Source: Caldisericota bacterium (GTDB taxonomy: Bacteria > Caldisericota > Caldisericia > Cryosericales > Cryosericaceae). From it: a DNA stretch of 18,899 nt. The notes under the pieces were generated by a model, which was given only the letters and a program-made list of their open reading frames with translations, had not been told where the DNA came from and did no database searches. The DNA lies in NCBI GenBank assembly GCA_026390285.1, contig JAPLGH010000107.1:1-18899 (forward strand), read 5' to 3'. Below are positions 6,487 to 14,754 of the stretch, in pieces. How positions within the stretch are numbered: position 1 is the first letter of the stretch; each line of letters begins with the position of its first letter. The position numbers and the translations under genes were made by a program.

Positions 6487-7550
6487 GCAACAAGGTTCTT
6501 ATGAAAGGGGCGGAAGCCCTTGCAGAAGGTGCCATTCAGGCGGGATGTCGCTACTATTTTGGCTATCCAATCACCCCACAGAATGAGACGCCTGAGTACA
6601 TGAGTCGCCGCCTCCCAGAAGTTGGCGGCAGATTCGTGCAGGCCGAGAGCGAGGTTGCGTCTATCAACATGGTGTACGGTGCTGCTTGCACGGGCGTCCG
6701 GACGATGACGTCGTCTTCCAGCCCAGGCATCTCTCTGATGCAGGAAGGCATTTCCTACATCAGCGGCTCCAATGTTCCATGTGTCGTCATGAATGCCATG
6801 CGCGGCGGGCCCGGCCTCGGCAACATCGCCCCAGCTCAGGGTGACTACTTCCAGGCAGTCAAGGGGGGCGGCAACGGCGATTACAGGCGGATTGTCCTGG
6901 CTCCGTCGTCGATTCAGGAAGGGGTCGACCTGTTTGTCGACGCGTTTGAACTGGCGGACAAGTACCGCATGGTGGTCATGGTTATTATTGATGGCCTCAT
7001 CGGGCAGATGATGGAGCCCGTGGAGTTCAAGACCAAGGTCGATGTTTCCACACTCAAGACGCCAGAGTGGGCAACAGTCGGACGGCATGGACGTGACCAT
7101 GCGAATATTATCACCAGCCTTACGCTTGATGCGCCCGGACTGGAGCAGTGGAATCTCAAGCTGCAGGCAAAATACGCGCAGGTTGAGCTGACGGAGAGCC
7201 GTATCGAGGAGTACCAGATGGACGATGCCGATTATGCGATCATCGCGTATGGCACCATGGCACGCATTGCGAAAACGACCGTGCGGATAGCCCGTGCCAA
7301 GGGTATCAAGCTTGGACTGCTGCGTCCGATCACAGTCTGGCCGTTTCCTAGAAAGCAGATACAGGCGTACGTCGGCAAGCTGAAGGGGACTCTGACGGTC
7401 GAACTTGCGTACAGACAGCTGTTTGAGGATGTCCAGCTGACGTTGTGCGACAAGATGCCTCTCGGCTGGTATGGACGGGGCGGTGGAATCGTGCCGGGAC
7501 CTCAGGAGATACTGACTGCTTTTGAAGAGCAATTTGGGAAAGGACGGTAG
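6483..7550 (+). CDS. vorB: 2-oxoacid:ferredoxin oxidoreductase, alpha subunit (VorB/KorA type)
   Basis: A 355-residue subunit carrying the pyrimidine-binding and transketolase C-terminal domains of the OFOR family. The YFGYPITPQNETPEYM segment (24-39) is the conserved alpha-subunit motif; QAESEVASINMVYGAA (53-68) and NAMRGGPGLG (103-112) are also typical. With the beta, gamma and delta subunits it oxidises a 2-oxoacid with CoA to acyl-CoA, CO2 and reduced ferredoxin. Length and similarity point to the 3-methyl-2-oxobutanoate (2-oxoisovalerate) branch rather than pyruvate, and the adjacent buk supports this; 2-oxoglutarate cannot be excluded. Its start overlaps the delta-subunit stop, and only 4 nt separate its stop from the beta-subunit ATG. 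Subunit letters differ between naming schemes. Confidence 0.92.
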   Translation: MSNKVLMKGAEALAEGAIQAGCRYYFGYPITPQNETPEYMSRRLPEVGGRFVQAESEVASINMVYGAACTGVRTMTSSSSPGISLMQEGISYISGSNVPCVVMNAMRGGPGLGNIAPAQGDYFQAVKGGGNGDYRRIVLAPSSIQEGVDLFVDAFELADKYRMVVMVIIDGLIGQMMEPVEFKTKVDVSTLKTPEWATVGRHGRDHANIITSLTLDAPGLEQWNLKLQAKYAQVELTESRIEEYQMDDADYAIIAYGTMARIAKTTVRIARAKGIKLGLLRPITVWPFPRKQIQAYVGKLKGTLTVELAYRQLFEDVQLTLCDKMPLGWYGRGGGIVPGPQEILTAFEEQFGKGR

Positions 7551-7554
7551 AGCC

Positions 7555-8313
7555 ATGGCAGAACAGATGAAAGTCATTTACGAACGTCCGAAGTCGTGGG
7601 CAAACAAGGTAACCCACTACTGCCCCGGTTGTACGCACGGAGTCGCCCATCGACTTATTGCCGAGCTGGTAGACGAGATGGGGCTCATGGATAAGACCAT
7701 TGGGGTCTGGCCGGTTGGCTGTTCCGTTCTCGGATACGACTACTTCAACTTTGACAGTGTCGAGGCCGCGCACGGCCGGGCTCCGGCCATGGCTACCGGC
7801 ATCAAGGTCACGAATCCGGACAACTTCGTGTTTGCATACCAGGGAGATGGCGACTTGGCAAGCATTGGTATGGCAGAGATCGTCCATGCCGCGGCACGCG
7901 GCTGGCCTATTACGGTCATCTTCATCAACAACGGAAACTATGGCATGACTGGCGGCCAGATGGCCCCAACGACGCTCCTCGGGCAGAAGACCACGACAAG
8001 TCCTCTTGGCCGTACGCCACAAACCAATGGTTTTCCTATCCGTGTAGCCGAGATGCTCGCCCAGCTTGACGGGCCCGCCTACATCGCCCGTGTTTCTCTG
8101 GACTCGCCAGTGAACATCCGCAAGGCGAAGAGTGCCATGCGCAAGGCTTTCAATGCCCAGGTGCGCGGTATTGGATTCTCCCTGGTCGAGTGTCTTTCAA
8201 CCTGTCCGACGAACTGGAGACTAACGCCCGTGGAATCAATGGAACGCGTTCGAAAAGAAGTCATGCCCTACTTCCCACTTGGTGAGTTCAAGGTCGTCGA
8301 GGGGGTGCTGTGA
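7555..8313 (+). CDS. 2-oxoacid:ferredoxin oxidoreductase, beta subunit (TPP-binding)
   Basis: A 252-residue subunit that binds thiamine diphosphate. YCPGCTHG (22-29), WPVGCSVLGYDYFN (52-65), QGDGDLASIGM (96-106) and NNGNYGMTGGQ (125-135) give the TPP/Mg site and are typical of VOR/KGOR beta subunits. I chose ATG 7555: an upstream in-frame ATG at 7522 would add 11 unrelated residues and overlap the alpha gene, whereas 7555 follows AAAGGA at a usable distance and gives the normal family N-terminus. The stop overlaps the gamma-subunit start as TGATG (8311-8315). CPGC and Cys56 resemble Fe-S ligands found in some members, but I cannot assign a cluster. Confidence 0.93.
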   Translation: MAEQMKVIYERPKSWANKVTHYCPGCTHGVAHRLIAELVDEMGLMDKTIGVWPVGCSVLGYDYFNFDSVEAAHGRAPAMATGIKVTNPDNFVFAYQGDGDLASIGMAEIVHAAARGWPITVIFINNGNYGMTGGQMAPTTLLGQKTTTSPLGRTPQTNGFPIRVAEMLAQLDGPAYIARVSLDSPVNIRKAKSAMRKAFNAQVRGIGFSLVECLSTCPTNWRLTPVESMERVRKEVMPYFPLGEFKVVEGVL

Positions 8314-8633
8314 TGGAGCACAATGTCGTCATTGCAGGATTCGGCGGTCAGGGCGTCATGCTTATCGGCGAATTGCTGGCACACGCAGGCATGGACGAAG
8401 GCAAGGAAGTCACATGGCTGCCCTCGTACGGTCCAGAACAACGTGGTGGAACGGCCAACTGTGCAGTTGTGATCGCGGACGAGCCGATTGCATCGCCGAT
8501 CCTGACTGATCCACAGGCGGCAATCGTCTTCAATCGGCAGTCATTCGACAAGTTCGAGCCTGTCGTTGAGAAGGGAGGCTTGCTCGTTCTGGACTCAACG
8601 CTGATTGACAGGAAATCTTCGCGCGCAATCTAG
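8313..8633 (+). pseudogene. 2-oxoacid:ferredoxin oxidoreductase gamma subunit, N-terminal part (frameshifted)
   Basis: This frame encodes the first 106 residues of a gamma subunit of about 180. GFGGQGVMLIGELLA and WLPSYGPEQRGGTA are the expected motifs. Reading then runs into a TAG at 8631 immediately after DRKSSR. The remainder of the family domain continues in the -1 frame from about 8627 (NLDVVYIPAT, then 8636-8854). The simplest explanation is loss of one base near 8619-8627, within or beside the GCGCGC run. ATG 8313 (TGATG overlap with the beta gene) is preferred over the GTG at 8310. It could be a genuine inactivating mutation, an assembly or sequencing error, or, less likely, a recoding site. 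Confidence 0.88.
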
Positions 8634-8635
8634 AC

Positions 8636-8854
8636 GTGGTGTACATTCCTGCGACAGATATCGCGATGGAACTGGGCAACTCCAAATTCACCAACATGGT
8701 GCTGCTGGGTGCCTATCTTGGCAAGGTCAACCCGATCAGCATGGCATCAGTCCATGGGTCTCTGTCAGTGTTTCTGACAGGCAAGAAGGCTGCTCTCGTC
8801 GAGGTCAACAAGAAGGCGCTGCAGGCCGGCGTCGACTTCGTCAACAAGAAGTAA
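8636..8854 (+). pseudogene. 2-oxoacid:ferredoxin oxidoreductase gamma subunit, C-terminal part (frameshifted)
   Basis: These 72 codons give the C-terminal half of the gamma subunit: VYIPATDIAMELGNSKFTN, then MVLLGAYLG and the terminal helix ending in NKK. The frame is -1 relative to the N-terminal part and is open back to about 8627. GTG 8636 is only the first possible start in this frame; no ribosome site precedes it and no family member begins here, so independent translation is doubtful. Sequence conservation looks intact on both sides of the break, arguing for a very recent lesion or a sequence error. The SsnA-like gene follows after 10 nt. Confidence 0.85.
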
Positions 8855-8864
8855 GGACTGGGAG

Positions 8865-10214
8865 ATGGCAGAACTCCTCGTCAGGAACGCTCGCATCGTA
8901 TACCCAGCGACGAGGGGTTTTGTCATCGACCATGGATGGCTGCTTGTGCGAGACGATGCCATTGCTGGTCTGGGCGCTGGGAGCGTTCCCCTGGAAGTCG
9001 CCAGACCGGTCGCTGGAAGACAGGAGATCGATGCGGCCGGCATGACGTTGCTTCCGGGGCTGCTCAATACGCATATGCACTTGTACTCAATGTACTCGCG
9101 AGGCATCAGCACAGGGCGGGCATCCCACAGCTTCCTCGACGTGCTCGAGGATCTCTGGTGGCGGCTGGACCGCTCCCTGCTCAAGGATGCCTGCTGGATG
9201 AGCGCAACGTTCAGCGGGATGGACTCTCTGCGGTCCGGAACGACGACAATCATCGATCATCACGCTTCGCCAAGTTATGTCACGGGAAGCCTGTCAACGT
9301 TGTCCGATGCGTTGAGCAAGATCGGTCTGCGGCATGTGCTTTCCTATGAGATCACTGATCGCAACGGCATGCAGGGCGCAGTTGAAGGCATCGAGGAGAA
9401 CCTTCGTTTCTTCGACGAGGTTCACGACAGGGGAGAGCTGGCGTCGGGCATGGTAGGTCTGCATGCTTCGTTCACGGTCTCGGATGCTACCCTTGCCATG
9501 CTGCACGAGAGAGTCGGGTCGCGTGACCCGGGGTATCACGTTCACGTTGCTGAGGGTGTAATTGACGAGGCAGACAGTCTTGAGAAGTATGGCAAACGCA
9601 TCGTGGCTCGTCTGGACGATGCCGGGTTGCTTGGTCCTCGGTCGATTGCGGTGCATTGTGTTGGCATCGACGCACCAGAGCGCGAATTGTTGGCAAGATC
9701 CGGGACGCCTGTCGTGGTGAACACTATGTCCAACATGAACAATGCGGTCGGTCTTCCGGCTGTTCGGGAAATGCTCGAGGCCGGGATACACGTCGGCATA
9801 GGGACAGATGGCTACACAGCCAACATGTTTGAGGAGTTTCGGAATACACTTATAGGACTCAGACACCGGTATGAGGATTCAGCCGGCTTCTGGACTCAGG
9901 TGCAAGAAGCTCAGATCGAGACAAATGCCGACATCGTGTCGCGTCTGACAGGGCGCACGGTGGGTCGTCTGGAGGAAGGGGCGGCCGCAGACTTTGTTCT
10001 TGTCGACTACAGGAGCCCTACCCCGTTGAACTCGGGGAATGCTTTTGGCCACATGTTTTTTGGCATGTCGGCAGACTTGGTCGATACGGTCGTTGTCAAC
10101 GGAAATGTTGTTGTGAAGGGACACCGGGTCTTGGCCGTGAACAGAGAAGACCTCGAACGAGAGTCGCAGAAGGTCGCCAAGGCTGTCTGGGAGGCGTTTG
10201 ACCGACTGTCCTAG
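8865..10214 (+). CDS. ssnA: SsnA-like metal-dependent aminohydrolase (amidohydrolase superfamily)
   Basis: A 449-residue cytoplasmic TIM-barrel hydrolase of the cytosine-deaminase/ATZ-TRZ branch, closest in my reading to the putative aminohydrolase SsnA. Metal-site residues are present: His70-x-His72 in NTHMH, His200, His225/His227 with Glu230 in HVHVAEG, His264 in VHC, and Asp315 in GTDG. The C-terminal segment returns to the small beta-sandwich (DFVLVDYRSPTPLN). The substrate is unknown. E. coli SsnA is linked to selenium and purine/hypoxanthine metabolism gene clusters; none of those partners appear here. ATG has AAGGACTGGGAG just upstream, and the gene is 10 nt from the gamma subunit, making it the last member of the operon. 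No terminator is evident in the 131 nt before gyrB. Confidence 0.82.
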   Translation: MAELLVRNARIVYPATRGFVIDHGWLLVRDDAIAGLGAGSVPLEVARPVAGRQEIDAAGMTLLPGLLNTHMHLYSMYSRGISTGRASHSFLDVLEDLWWRLDRSLLKDACWMSATFSGMDSLRSGTTTIIDHHASPSYVTGSLSTLSDALSKIGLRHVLSYEITDRNGMQGAVEGIEENLRFFDEVHDRGELASGMVGLHASFTVSDATLAMLHERVGSRDPGYHVHVAEGVIDEADSLEKYGKRIVARLDDAGLLGPRSIAVHCVGIDAPERELLARSGTPVVVNTMSNMNNAVGLPAVREMLEAGIHVGIGTDGYTANMFEEFRNTLIGLRHRYEDSAGFWTQVQEAQIETNADIVSRLTGRTVGRLEEGAAADFVLVDYRSPTPLNSGNAFGHMFFGMSADLVDTVVVNGNVVVKGHRVLAVNREDLERESQKVAKAVWEAFDRLS

Positions 10215-10288
10215 TTTCCGACGTCCAACTGACAGAGATGTACTTGACATAGGTGACTGCGGCAAGGGCCTGAACTCTTGTTCCTGCA

Positions 10289-10316
10289 TTGCATTTCCTC
10301 TGTTCCATGGTACCAT
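10289..10316 (+). promoter_or_regulatory. Candidate gyrB promoter
   Basis: TTGCAT (10289-10294), a 16-nt spacer, then TACCAT (10311-10316), four of six matches to the -10 consensus. A start near 10323 leaves a leader of about 23 nt carrying AGGAGG. The perfect 10-bp palindrome ATGGTACCAT (10307-10316) overlaps the -10. TATAAG at 10316-10321 is an alternative -10 but lacks a spaced -35. Confidence 0.4.
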
Positions 10317-10345
10317 ATAAGAGTCAGAAAACAGGAGGATTGCGC

Positions 10346-12250
10346 ATGCAGGATTCTCAGTACACGGCAAAGGACATCAAGGTACTTGAAGGCCTGGAAC
10401 ATGTTCGAACCAGACCTTCAATGTATATAGGGTCGACCGACTCACGAGGCCTGCATCATCTGGTGCAGGAAGTCGTGGATAATGCTATCGACGAATCCAT
10501 GGCTGGCTTCTGCACCAAGATCGACGTGGGGCTCAGCGTAGACCACAAGACCGTCGATGTGCGTGACAACGGTCGCGGCATACCGACCGACATGCACCCC
10601 GTCCTGGGCATATCGGGTGTCGAGGTAGCTCTGACACGCCTCAATGCAGGTGGCAAGTTCGACAAAAAGAGCTACCACGTTTCCGGTGGTTTGCATGGCG
10701 TCGGCGTCTCCTGCGTCAATGCCCTCTCGAACCGTCTCTATGTCGAGGTGACACAGTGGGGAAAGGTGTTCCAGGAAGAGTTCTGTCGCGGCAAGCCCAT
10801 GTATCACCTTCGAATCAAGGAGGAAGGTATTCCCGCCGGCGTTTCGGGCACATACGTGAGCTTTACTCCAGACGAAGAGATCTTCGGTGAGTTCATCTTT
10901 GATCCTGAGCGCATCGCCAAGCGTCTGCGCGAACTGGCATTCCTGAACTCCGGGTTGGAAATCGACTTCGTCGACCATGCAACGGAAGAAGTTCAGGTCT
11001 TCAAGTATGACAAGGGGCTCATCGAGTTCGTGCGGTATATCAACGAAGGTAGTGAGGTCGTACCGCCGGATCCCGTGCATTTCATGCGAGACACGGAAGG
11101 TTTCTTTCTCGAGGTTGCCTTCCAGTACAACAGCGGCTACAACGACCAGATGATCTCCTATGTCAACAATATCAACACGGTGGATGGCGGCGTCCATGAG
11201 CTGGCCTTTAAGAATGCCTACACGCGCCTGTTTAACGCGAAGGCGCGGCAGATAAAGTTGATGAAGCCTGAGGACAGCCTCGGCGGCGAGGACATTCGTG
11301 AAGGTCTGGTGGTCATCATCAACCTCCGCATCCCTGATCCACAGTTTGAGGGCCAGACCAAGACGCGGCTCGGAAATGCTGATCTCAAGGGGCCCATGGA
11401 GGCCGCGGTCGAGGAAGAGGTGGAGCTGTACCTCGACAAGCACATCGATGAGTTCAAGGCAATGGCCAACAAGGCTATCAGTGCGAAGCTTGCCCGTGAA
11501 GCGGCCCGCAAGGCCCGTGACCTCGTTCGCCGCAAGACCGAGCTGGACGGCGGGCGCCTGCCGGGCAAACTCGCAGACTGCTCGTCCCAGGACCCGGCTG
11601 AATCAGAGCTCTACATTGTCGAGGGTGAGTCCGCAGGCGGCAGCGCCAAGCAGGGCCGGAACCGGCGTACCCAGGCGATTCTGCCCCTGAGGGGCAAGAT
11701 TCTCAACGTAGAGAAGGTCGGTATCCAACGAGCCCTCGAGAATGAGGAGATCAAGGCTCTCATCACTTCCATCGGCACGGGGGTCATGGACGATATCAAG
11801 CTTGAGAAGCTGCGGTATCACAAGATTGTTATCATGACGGATGCCGATGTCGATGGAGCGCATATCCGGACGCTGCTGCTCACGTTCTTCTACCGCTACA
11901 TGCGCCCGCTCGTTGTCAACCAGAACATCTACTTTGCTCAGCCTCCACTTTTTGGTGTCCTCGATGGCAAAACGATGCGCTATGCGTTTTCCGACGACGA
12001 GCTCCGGAGACTGCTGTCCCAAACGAAGGGTAAGCCTGATGTCCAGCGGTACAAAGGACTGGGAGAGATGAACGCTGAGCAGCTGTGGTCAACGACGATG
12101 GACCCGGAAACTCGTCTCATGGGACGTGTCACCCTGGAGGAAGCCGAGGAGGCCGAACGCATCTTCACGCTGCTCATGGGCGAGAAAGTAGAGCCTCGTC
12201 GCAAGTTTATCATTGATCACGCGCGTGAAGTCTACAACTTGGACATTTGA
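10346..12250 (+). CDS. gyrB: DNA gyrase subunit B
   Basis: ATPase subunit of the type IIA topoisomerase that introduces negative supercoils. The 634-residue length is typical. Seen: GHKL ATPase with EVVDNAIDE (42-50, catalytic Glu42) and DNGRGIP (74-80); TOPRIM domain with EGESAGG (426-432) and DADVDGAH (499-506) for Mg; QAILPLRGKILNVEK, the gyrase rather than ParE version; and RYKGLGEMNAEQLW near the C-terminus. The third residue of EGESAGG is Glu, where E. coli has Asp426. An upstream in-frame ATG (10289) exists, but the AGGAGG at 10333-10338 placed 7 nt before ATG 10346 decides the start. gyrA follows after 17 nt, so the two subunits are co-expressed. Confidence 0.96.
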   Translation: MQDSQYTAKDIKVLEGLEHVRTRPSMYIGSTDSRGLHHLVQEVVDNAIDESMAGFCTKIDVGLSVDHKTVDVRDNGRGIPTDMHPVLGISGVEVALTRLNAGGKFDKKSYHVSGGLHGVGVSCVNALSNRLYVEVTQWGKVFQEEFCRGKPMYHLRIKEEGIPAGVSGTYVSFTPDEEIFGEFIFDPERIAKRLRELAFLNSGLEIDFVDHATEEVQVFKYDKGLIEFVRYINEGSEVVPPDPVHFMRDTEGFFLEVAFQYNSGYNDQMISYVNNINTVDGGVHELAFKNAYTRLFNAKARQIKLMKPEDSLGGEDIREGLVVIINLRIPDPQFEGQTKTRLGNADLKGPMEAAVEEEVELYLDKHIDEFKAMANKAISAKLAREAARKARDLVRRKTELDGGRLPGKLADCSSQDPAESELYIVEGESAGGSAKQGRNRRTQAILPLRGKILNVEKVGIQRALENEEIKALITSIGTGVMDDIKLEKLRYHKIVIMTDADVDGAHIRTLLLTFFYRYMRPLVVNQNIYFAQPPLFGVLDGKTMRYAFSDDELRRLLSQTKGKPDVQRYKGLGEMNAEQLWSTTMDPETRLMGRVTLEEAEEAERIFTLLMGEKVEPRRKFIIDHAREVYNLDI

Positions 12251-12267
12251 CGGAGTGAGGGACACTG

Positions 12268-14754
12268 ATGCTAGAAAACGATAGAGTATTCAACGTCTAC
12301 GTCGAGGAGGAGATGAAGAAGTCCTACCTCGAGTACTCGATGAGCGTTATCATCGGTCGAGCGTTGCCGGACTTCCGCGACGGTCTGAAACCCGTGCATC
12401 GCCGCATCCTCTTCGCCATGTATGAGCTGGGGTGTTTCTGGAACAAACCGTACAAGAAGAGCGCCCGTATTGTTGGTGACGTCCTGGGCAAGTACCATCC
12501 TCACGGTGATATCGCTATCTACGATTCGCTGGTCCGTATGGCGCAGGAGTTCTCACTCAGATACCCATTGATCGATGGCCACGGCAACTTTGGATCCATT
12601 GACGGCGATTCTGCTGCAGCCATGCGTTATACTGAGGTTCGATTGGCCCCTGTCTCAGCACTCATGCTCGACGAGCTGGACAAGGAGATCGTCGAGTTTA
12701 CGCCGAACTTTGACAACAGCCTGGAGGAACCGAGCATCCTTCCAGCAAAAGTGCCGCAGCTTCTGCTCAACGGTTCCAGCGGAATCGCCGTCGGCATGGC
12801 CACCAATATCCCCCCTCACAACCTCGGCGAGCTGATCGATGCCCTGAAGTACATGCTGGACTGCCGGAACAGCAATGAACCGGAGGACCCTGCCCAGATT
12901 CGGTCGTTTGTCAAGGGTCCCGACTTTCCGGGCGGCGGCTTCGTTGTTGGCACGGAGGGCATCGACGAATACATCGCCACCGGTCGGGGCAACGTTGTCA
13001 CGAGAGGGAAGTACACGATCGAGAAGGACGGCAACAAGACGCAATTCATCATTACTGAGTTGCCGTTTGAGGTGAACAAGGCCGAGTTCGTCCAGAAGGT
13101 CGCCGACCTGATGAAGAGCAAGCGACTAACCCAACTATCTGACCTGCGGGACGAATCCAGCCGTGAGGGCATCCGAGTCGTGCTTGAGCTGAAGAAAGAT
13201 GCGGTTCCGGAGCGAGTTGAGTTGTTGCTGCGCAAACACACGCAGTTCCAGCAGCACTTCCACGTCAGTATGCTAGGAATTCTGTACGGCGTGCCGCGCA
13301 CCCTCCCTCTGCGCGATGTTCTGGCTACATTCCTGGACTTCCGCGAGGCAACGCTTCGCAAGAGGTTCGCTCTGGAGCTCCGCAAGCACGAGGAACGCCT
13401 GAACGTTCTCAACGGTCTTGTCGTCGCCATTCGAAACATCAAACGAGTGACGGAAATCCTGACCTCGTCTTCTTCCATTGATGATGCATCGAGTCGCCTC
13501 GTCCAGAGCTTTGGGCTCAACGATCGGCAGGTGGAGGCGATCCTTGAGATGCGCATGCGGTCTCTGGTGTCGCTCGAGGTCGAGAAACTGACGAAAGAGG
13601 TCGAAGAGAACAAGACAGAGATCGACAGGCTCTCTGCAATGCTGGCAGACCCCAACAGGATCCGTGTCTACATCCGGGAAGAGCTTGTCGAGGTCGCCCG
13701 CAAGTATGGAAACCCACGCCGCACTCAGATTCTCAAGGACGATGGCCGTGGGGAGGACGATGACGAGCAGTTCATCGAAGACAAAGAAGTTATGGTCGTC
13801 ATTTCCAAGAACGGCTATGCGAAGATTATCCCGAGTTCGACGTTCAAGGTTCAGGGTCGCGGAGGACTGGGAGTCGCGAGCATGAATCTGAAGCGGGACG
13901 ACTATATCAGCAAGTACTTCACCGTCCGCACGAAGCAGCGTATGCTGCTCTTCACCAACAAAGGCCGCGTGTACTCCATTCCAGCATACCGTCTTCCCGA
14001 AGAGAAGAGACAGGGTGGAGGCGAAAACCTGTCACTTCTCCTTGGTATGGGGGCGGACGAACTTGTCACCGAAGCAACGGCGCTGCCCGCCGTACAGGAG
14101 GGCGTGTCCTTTATCATCGTGACCCGTCGAGGGCGTGTCAAGAAGATGGTCACATCGCAGTTTGTCACTATACGAAGCACGGGCAAGACGTTCATCAGAC
14201 TTGCTGAAGGGGACTCTGTGGTCTCAGTGAGGCCCGTCAAGGACAGCGACGAGGTCCTCATCGCCTCCGATTCAGGCCGAGCTGTCCGGATCCGCTCGAC
14301 ATCCGTCCGTGCCATGGGTGCATCTGCCGGTGGCGTACGTGGCATGCGCCTTTCACGCGGAGGCAGGTTTGTTGTCGGCATGGAAGTGCTTCGGCCTGAT
14401 GTACCGTTCACGCTTATCACGGAACATGGCCATGGCAAGCGTCTCAATCCGTATGAAGTTCGCCTGGTTGGCCGAGGGTCCGGTGGGGTCATCTGCTACC
14501 GCGTCACCGAGAAGACTGGTCCGCTGGCGGCGTTTACGACGGGAACAGCCGATCAGGATGTCGTCGTATCCACGAGCACGGGCCAGACGATTCGTACGCC
14601 GGCCAAGAGGCTCCCATTGCTCGGAAGGGTCTCTTCGGGCGTGAAAGTGATCCGGCTGAAGTCCAGGGGCAGCGGAGTTATCGCTGCAGAGGCAATCATC
14701 AAGGAGGTCGCCCCAACGGAGGCTAAAGATGAGGCTGAGCAGCAAGGAAGCTAG
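12268..14754 (+). CDS. gyrA: DNA gyrase subunit A
   Basis: DNA cleavage-rejoining subunit of gyrase, 828 residues. The active-site tyrosine is Tyr121 in AAMRYTEVRL. The region around HPHGDIAIYDS places Ile82 at the position of E. coli Ser83 and keeps Asp at the Asp87 position. NFGSIDGDSAAAMRYTE is the GyrA rather than ParC form. The C-terminal half shows repeating beta-pinwheel blades. The GyrA box reads QGRGGLG (529-535), against the usual QRRGGKG-type sequence, so the DNA-wrapping motif is present but degenerate. The ATG follows GAGGGA. The end overlaps the next gene by 26 nt. Topoisomerase IV subunit A is the only alternative, made unlikely by the core sequence and the adjacent gyrB. Confidence 0.95.
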   Translation: MLENDRVFNVYVEEEMKKSYLEYSMSVIIGRALPDFRDGLKPVHRRILFAMYELGCFWNKPYKKSARIVGDVLGKYHPHGDIAIYDSLVRMAQEFSLRYPLIDGHGNFGSIDGDSAAAMRYTEVRLAPVSALMLDELDKEIVEFTPNFDNSLEEPSILPAKVPQLLLNGSSGIAVGMATNIPPHNLGELIDALKYMLDCRNSNEPEDPAQIRSFVKGPDFPGGGFVVGTEGIDEYIATGRGNVVTRGKYTIEKDGNKTQFIITELPFEVNKAEFVQKVADLMKSKRLTQLSDLRDESSREGIRVVLELKKDAVPERVELLLRKHTQFQQHFHVSMLGILYGVPRTLPLRDVLATFLDFREATLRKRFALELRKHEERLNVLNGLVVAIRNIKRVTEILTSSSSIDDASSRLVQSFGLNDRQVEAILEMRMRSLVSLEVEKLTKEVEENKTEIDRLSAMLADPNRIRVYIREELVEVARKYGNPRRTQILKDDGRGEDDDEQFIEDKEVMVVISKNGYAKIIPSSTFKVQGRGGLGVASMNLKRDDYISKYFTVRTKQRMLLFTNKGRVYSIPAYRLPEEKRQGGGENLSLLLGMGADELVTEATALPAVQEGVSFIIVTRRGRVKKMVTSQFVTIRSTGKTFIRLAEGDSVVSVRPVKDSDEVLIASDSGRAVRIRSTSVRAMGASAGGVRGMRLSRGGRFVVGMEVLRPDVPFTLITEHGHGKRLNPYEVRLVGRGSGGVICYRVTEKTGPLAAFTTGTADQDVVVSTSTGQTIRTPAKRLPLLGRVSSGVKVIRLKSRGSGVIAAEAIIKEVAPTEAKDEAEQQGS

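Noticed and set aside
6402..7577. Minus-strand open frame of 391 codons opposite the oxidoreductase alpha gene
   Set aside because: It is the antisense shadow of a strongly conserved gene; the translation has no domain and no ribosome site.
8611..8633. Programmed -1 ribosomal frameshift in the gamma subunit gene
   Set aside because: No slippery heptamer in the zero frame before the TAG and no downstream pseudoknot evident; a one-base deletion or sequence error is simpler.
10244..10249. TTGACA upstream of gyrB as a -35 box
   Set aside because: No acceptable -10 at 15-19 nt; the TTGCAT/TACCAT pair further downstream fits better.
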